NCBI RefSeq assembly: GCF_001187435.1
Contig: NZ_LFXA01000018.1
Span: forward strand, 186,001-250,000
Reading direction: 5' to 3'
From: Streptomyces caatingaensis
GTDB taxonomy: Bacteria > Actinomycetota > Actinomycetes > Streptomycetales > Streptomycetaceae
Length of the DNA stretch: 64,000 nt
The translations under genes and the position numbers were made by a program. The notes beneath the pieces were generated by a model, which searched no databases, was not told the DNA's origin, and worked only from the letters and a program-made list of their open reading frames with translations. The first letter of the stretch is position 1. Every line of letters starts with the position of its first letter. Shown here one piece after another: positions 61,505 through 64,000 of this stretch.

Positions 61505-62958
61505 TGGCCGTGGTCAAGGAGTTCGCCCTGCCCGACCTGGGCGAAGGGCTCACCGAGGCGCAGGTCGTGCGCTGGCTCGTCGAGGTCGGCGACGTGGTCG
61601 CCGTGGACCAGCCGGTGGTCGAGGTCGAGACCGCCAAGGCGATGGTGGAGGTGCCGTGCCCGTACGGGGGCGTGGTGACGGCCCGCTTCGGCGAGGAGGG
61701 TGCGGAACTGCCGGTGGGTGCGCCGCTGTTGACGGTGGCGGTGGGGGACGCGGCGGGGGAGGCGGGGCCGGGGCCGGGCGCCGGTGCGTCCTCCGGTGCG
61801 GCTTCGGGGGCGGCCGCGGCCGGGCCGTCCGCCGAGGAGGGCTCCGGCAACGTCCTCGTCGGCTACGGCACCGGGGCTCCGGTCCCCCGCCGGGCCCGGA
61901 TCCGCCGTCCCTGGGCACCGCCGGGGCCGCCGCAGGCGGTGCCCAGGCCCGACGACGGGGCGGTGTGGTCGGACGCGCCGGTGACCGGTGGCGCCGGTGG
62001 GGGCCGGCAGGCCGTCGGCGGCGCGGTGACCGGTGGCGCCGTGGCCGGCAAGGTGGCCGTGATCTCGCCGCTCGTGCGGCGCATCGCCCGCGAGCGCGGG
62101 GTCGACCTGACCCGGGTGCGCGGCAGCGGGCCCGAGGGGCTGATCCTGCGGGCGGACGTCGAACGGGCGGCGGCCGCGGCCGGGTTCGCCCCCGCGTCCG
62201 CACCCGCCCCCGCATCACCCGCCCCCGCACCCGGCCCCGCATCACCCGTCCCCGCATCCGCCGCCGAGGGCGAGCGCATCCCCCTGCGCGGGCTGCGCGG
62301 CGCCGTCGCCGAGAAGCTCGGCCGGAGCCGCCGCGAGATCCCCGACGCCAGCTGCTGGGTGGACGCGGACGCGACGGAGCTGCTGGCCGCCCGCCGGGCC
62401 ATGAACGAGCTCCCCGGGGCGGCGAAGGTCTCGCTGCTCGCCCTCCTCGCCCGGATCTGCACCGCCGCCCTCGCCGAGTTCCCCGAGCTCAACTCCAGGG
62501 TGGACACGGAGGCGCAGGAGATCGTGCTGCTGCCCGCCGTCCACCTCGGGTTCGCGGCGCAGACCCCGCGCGGGCTCGTCGTGCCGGTCGTCCGCGACGC
62601 GCACACCATGGGCGCGGCCGGCCTCTCGGCGGAGATCGGGCGCCTGACCGAGGCCGCCCGCGAGGGCCGGATCACGCCGGCGGAGCTCACCGGCGGCACG
62701 TTCACCCTCAACAACTACGGCGTGTTCGGTGTGGACGGCTCCACCCCGATCATCAACCACCCCGAGGCGGCCATGCTGGGCGTCGGCCGGATCGTCCCCA
62801 AACCCTGGGTCCACCAGGGGGAGTTGGCCGTACGGCACGTGGTGCAGCTGTCGCTCGCGTTCGACCACCGGGTGTGCGACGGGGGAACGGCCGGCGGATT
62901 CCTGCGGTACGTCGCCGACCGCGTCGAGCGGCCCGCCGTGCTGCTCCGGACGCTCTGA
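61504..62958 (+). CDS. bkdC: Branched-chain 2-oxoacid dehydrogenase E2
   Basis: A 484-residue dihydrolipoamide acyltransferase. The lipoyl domain (about 4-80) has the lipoylated lysine K45 in ETAKAMVEV. A long Ala/Pro/Gly-rich linker, the peripheral subunit-binding domain (about 187-222, SPLVRRIARERGVDLTRVRG), a second linker of Pro/Ala and the catalytic domain (about 255-484) follow, with active-site DHRVCDG near the end. E3 is not encoded here. Confidence 0.95.
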   Translation: MAVVKEFALPDLGEGLTEAQVVRWLVEVGDVVAVDQPVVEVETAKAMVEVPCPYGGVVTARFGEEGAELPVGAPLLTVAVGDAAGEAGPGPGAGASSGAASGAAAAGPSAEEGSGNVLVGYGTGAPVPRRARIRRPWAPPGPPQAVPRPDDGAVWSDAPVTGGAGGGRQAVGGAVTGGAVAGKVAVISPLVRRIARERGVDLTRVRGSGPEGLILRADVERAAAAAGFAPASAPAPASPAPAPGPASPVPASAAEGERIPLRGLRGAVAEKLGRSRREIPDASCWVDADATELLAARRAMNELPGAAKVSLLALLARICTAALAEFPELNSRVDTEAQEIVLLPAVHLGFAAQTPRGLVVPVVRDAHTMGAAGLSAEIGRLTEAAREGRITPAELTGGTFTLNNYGVFGVDGSTPIINHPEAAMLGVGRIVPKPWVHQGELAVRHVVQLSLAFDHRVCDGGTAGGFLRYVADRVERPAVLLRTL

Positions 62959-62973
62959 ACCCATACTCGTCGG

Positions 62974-63825
62974 GTGACGGAAACGCAGTACGACGCGGTG
63001 GTCCTGGCCGGAGGAGCCGCCCGGCGGCTGGGCGGGGCGGACAAGCCCGGGGTGCGCATCGGCGGCCGCTCCCTGCTGGACAGGGTGCTCGGCGCGTGCG
63101 CCGGCGCGGCGACGACCGTGGTCGTCGGGCCGCGCCGGCCCACGGCGCGGCCCGTGGTCTGGGAGCGCGAACACCCGCCCGGCGGCGGCCCGCTGGCCGC
63201 ACTCCACGCGGGCCTGCGGCACGTCACGGCGGGGACGGTGCTCGTCCTCTCCGCCGACCTGCCGTTCCTCGGGGCGGACGCCGTGCGGGCGCTGGTCGCC
63301 GGGGCCGGTGCCGCCGAGGGAGCCCTGGCCACCGACGCGGACGGGCGCGACCAGCCGCTCCTCGCCGCCTACCGGACGGAGCCGCTCCGGCGCGAGATCG
63401 CCCTGCTCGCGACCGAACACGGCACGCTCAGCGGGCTTCCCGTGCGCCTCCTCACCACCGAACTGTCCCTCGCGCGCCTCCCGTACCACGAGGCGTCCTT
63501 CGACTGCGACACCTGGCAGGACATCGGCGCGGCCCGCGCGCGCATCAGGGACGATAGGACCGTGCTGGATGAATGGATCGCCGCGGTCAAGGCCGAACTC
63601 GGCATAGAACTCGACGTCGACAGGGCCGGACTCCTCGATCTCGCCCGCGACGCGGCGCACGGCGTGGCCCGCCCCGCCGCCCCCCTGACGACCTTCCTCG
63701 TCGGCTACGCGGCCGCACAGCGCGGCGGCGGCCCCGAGGAGGTGACCCGCGCCGCCCACCGGATCGCCGCCCTCGCCGCGCGCTGGGCGGAGGAGGACGG
63801 CGACGCCTCCGGGGCCCCCGCGTGA
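62974..63825 (+). CDS. MobA-like nucleotidyltransferase with DUF6457 domain
   Basis: A 283-residue two-domain protein. The N-terminal domain (about 1-195) is a molybdenum-cofactor guanylyltransferase-like NTP transferase with LAGGAARRLGGADK at 11-24 and the metal-binding region SADLPF. The C-terminal 85 residues (LDEWIAAVKAELGIELD and HGVARPAAPLTTFLVGY) match the DUF6457 family. The GTG start lies 16 bases after bkdC. The stop overlaps the next gene by four bases, and that gene is probably moeA, so a role in molybdopterin guanine dinucleotide synthesis is likely. Confidence 0.85.
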   Translation: MTETQYDAVVLAGGAARRLGGADKPGVRIGGRSLLDRVLGACAGAATTVVVGPRRPTARPVVWEREHPPGGGPLAALHAGLRHVTAGTVLVLSADLPFLGADAVRALVAGAGAAEGALATDADGRDQPLLAAYRTEPLRREIALLATEHGTLSGLPVRLLTTELSLARLPYHEASFDCDTWQDIGAARARIRDDRTVLDEWIAAVKAELGIELDVDRAGLLDLARDAAHGVARPAAPLTTFLVGYAAAQRGGGPEEVTRAAHRIAALAARWAEEDGDASGAPA

Positions 63826-64000
63826 GCGCCCGCGACGGCGACGCCGACGGCGCGGCCCTCGACCGGGCCACGGACGAGGCACTGGCCATCCTCGCGGGCG
63901 ACCGGGGGGCGCCGGGCCGCGCCGTGGGGCCGGTGGAGGGCGGGTACCTGCCGTTCGACGAGCTGTCCGGACCCTCCGCCGCCGACGGTCCGTCCACCAC
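63822..64000 (+). CDS. Probable molybdopterin molybdenumtransferase MoeA, 5' part
   Basis: The first 59 codons of a gene cut by the window end. It starts with GTG inside the stop of the MobA-like gene and reads VSARDGDADGAALDRATDEALAILAGD, then a Gly/Pro-rich segment. This length and the ATDEALA start are compatible with the variable N-terminus of Streptomyces MoeA, but no catalytic motif is visible. The assignment is from position next to the MobA-like gene. Confidence 0.5.
   Translation, partial: MSARDGDADGAALDRATDEALAILAGDRGAPGRAVGPVEGGYLPFDELSGPSAADGPST

Overview
The window is a 64-kb piece of a high-GC actinobacterial chromosome centred on the replication origin. Gene content, gene order, GTG-rich start codons, DnaA boxes of the TTGTCCACA/TTATCCACA type and parS sites of the GTTTCACGTGAAAC type all point to the genus Streptomyces. 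No insertion sequence, prophage, CRISPR array or rRNA operon was seen. Most of the window is conserved core chromosome; the last 20 kb is more accessory.

Region 1 (1-7.4 kb): the 3' part of murJ, a pseudokinase gene, sigM with its anti-sigma gene, trxB-trxA behind a sequence that fits a SigR promoter, and a convergent GNAT acetyltransferase. Region 2 (7.4-17.5 kb): parB-parA, rsmG, jag, yidC, yidD, rnpA and rpmH run leftwards, dnaA and dnaN run rightwards, and oriC lies between dnaA and dnaN with about fifteen DnaA boxes. Six perfect and one degenerate parS sites lie between 4.2 and 9.8 kb, four of them inside coding sequence. Region 3 (17.6-26 kb): gnd, recF, dciA (DUF721), gyrB, gyrA and a DUF3566 membrane protein. 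The order resembles both ends of the Mycobacterium tuberculosis map (Rv3910 to Rv3924c, then Rv0001 to Rv0020c).

Region 4 (26-35.9 kb): tRNA-Ile(GAT), a DLW-39-like small protein, a Ser/Thr kinase with an HTH partner, tRNA-Ala(TGC), a short-chain dehydrogenase, a DUF5324 protein, a cyclophilin, a rhomboid protease, crgA, a DUF881 protein, a small membrane protein, a TrpG/PabA amidotransferase and two class E sortases. Region 5 (35.9-44.1 kb): the leftward operon fhaA-fhaB-PP2C phosphatase-rodA/ftsW-pbpA-pknB, which couples phosphothreonine signalling to wall growth. The FHA protein, the PASTA kinase, the pseudokinase and MurJ form a plausible single circuit spread over the window.

Region 6 (44.4-64 kb): tRNA-Leu(CAG), a MarR regulator divergent from a membrane protein, a J-domain protein, a rhodanese, the phenylacetyl-CoA epoxidase genes paaABCDE, a DUF5819/HTTM membrane pair, a SpoU-type RNA methyltransferase, paaN, paaH with a TetR regulator, an AsnC regulator divergent from bkdABC, a MobA-like nucleotidyltransferase and the start of a probable moeA. 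An identical 18-bp palindromic site lies in front of both paa transcription units, and a degenerate copy lies in front of bkdA, which suggests one TetR regulon. DnaA boxes also occur in gene-free stretches outside oriC, at 31.9-32.1, 51.2 and 59.2 kb.

Functions are assigned from motifs and gene order read by eye; no database search was run.
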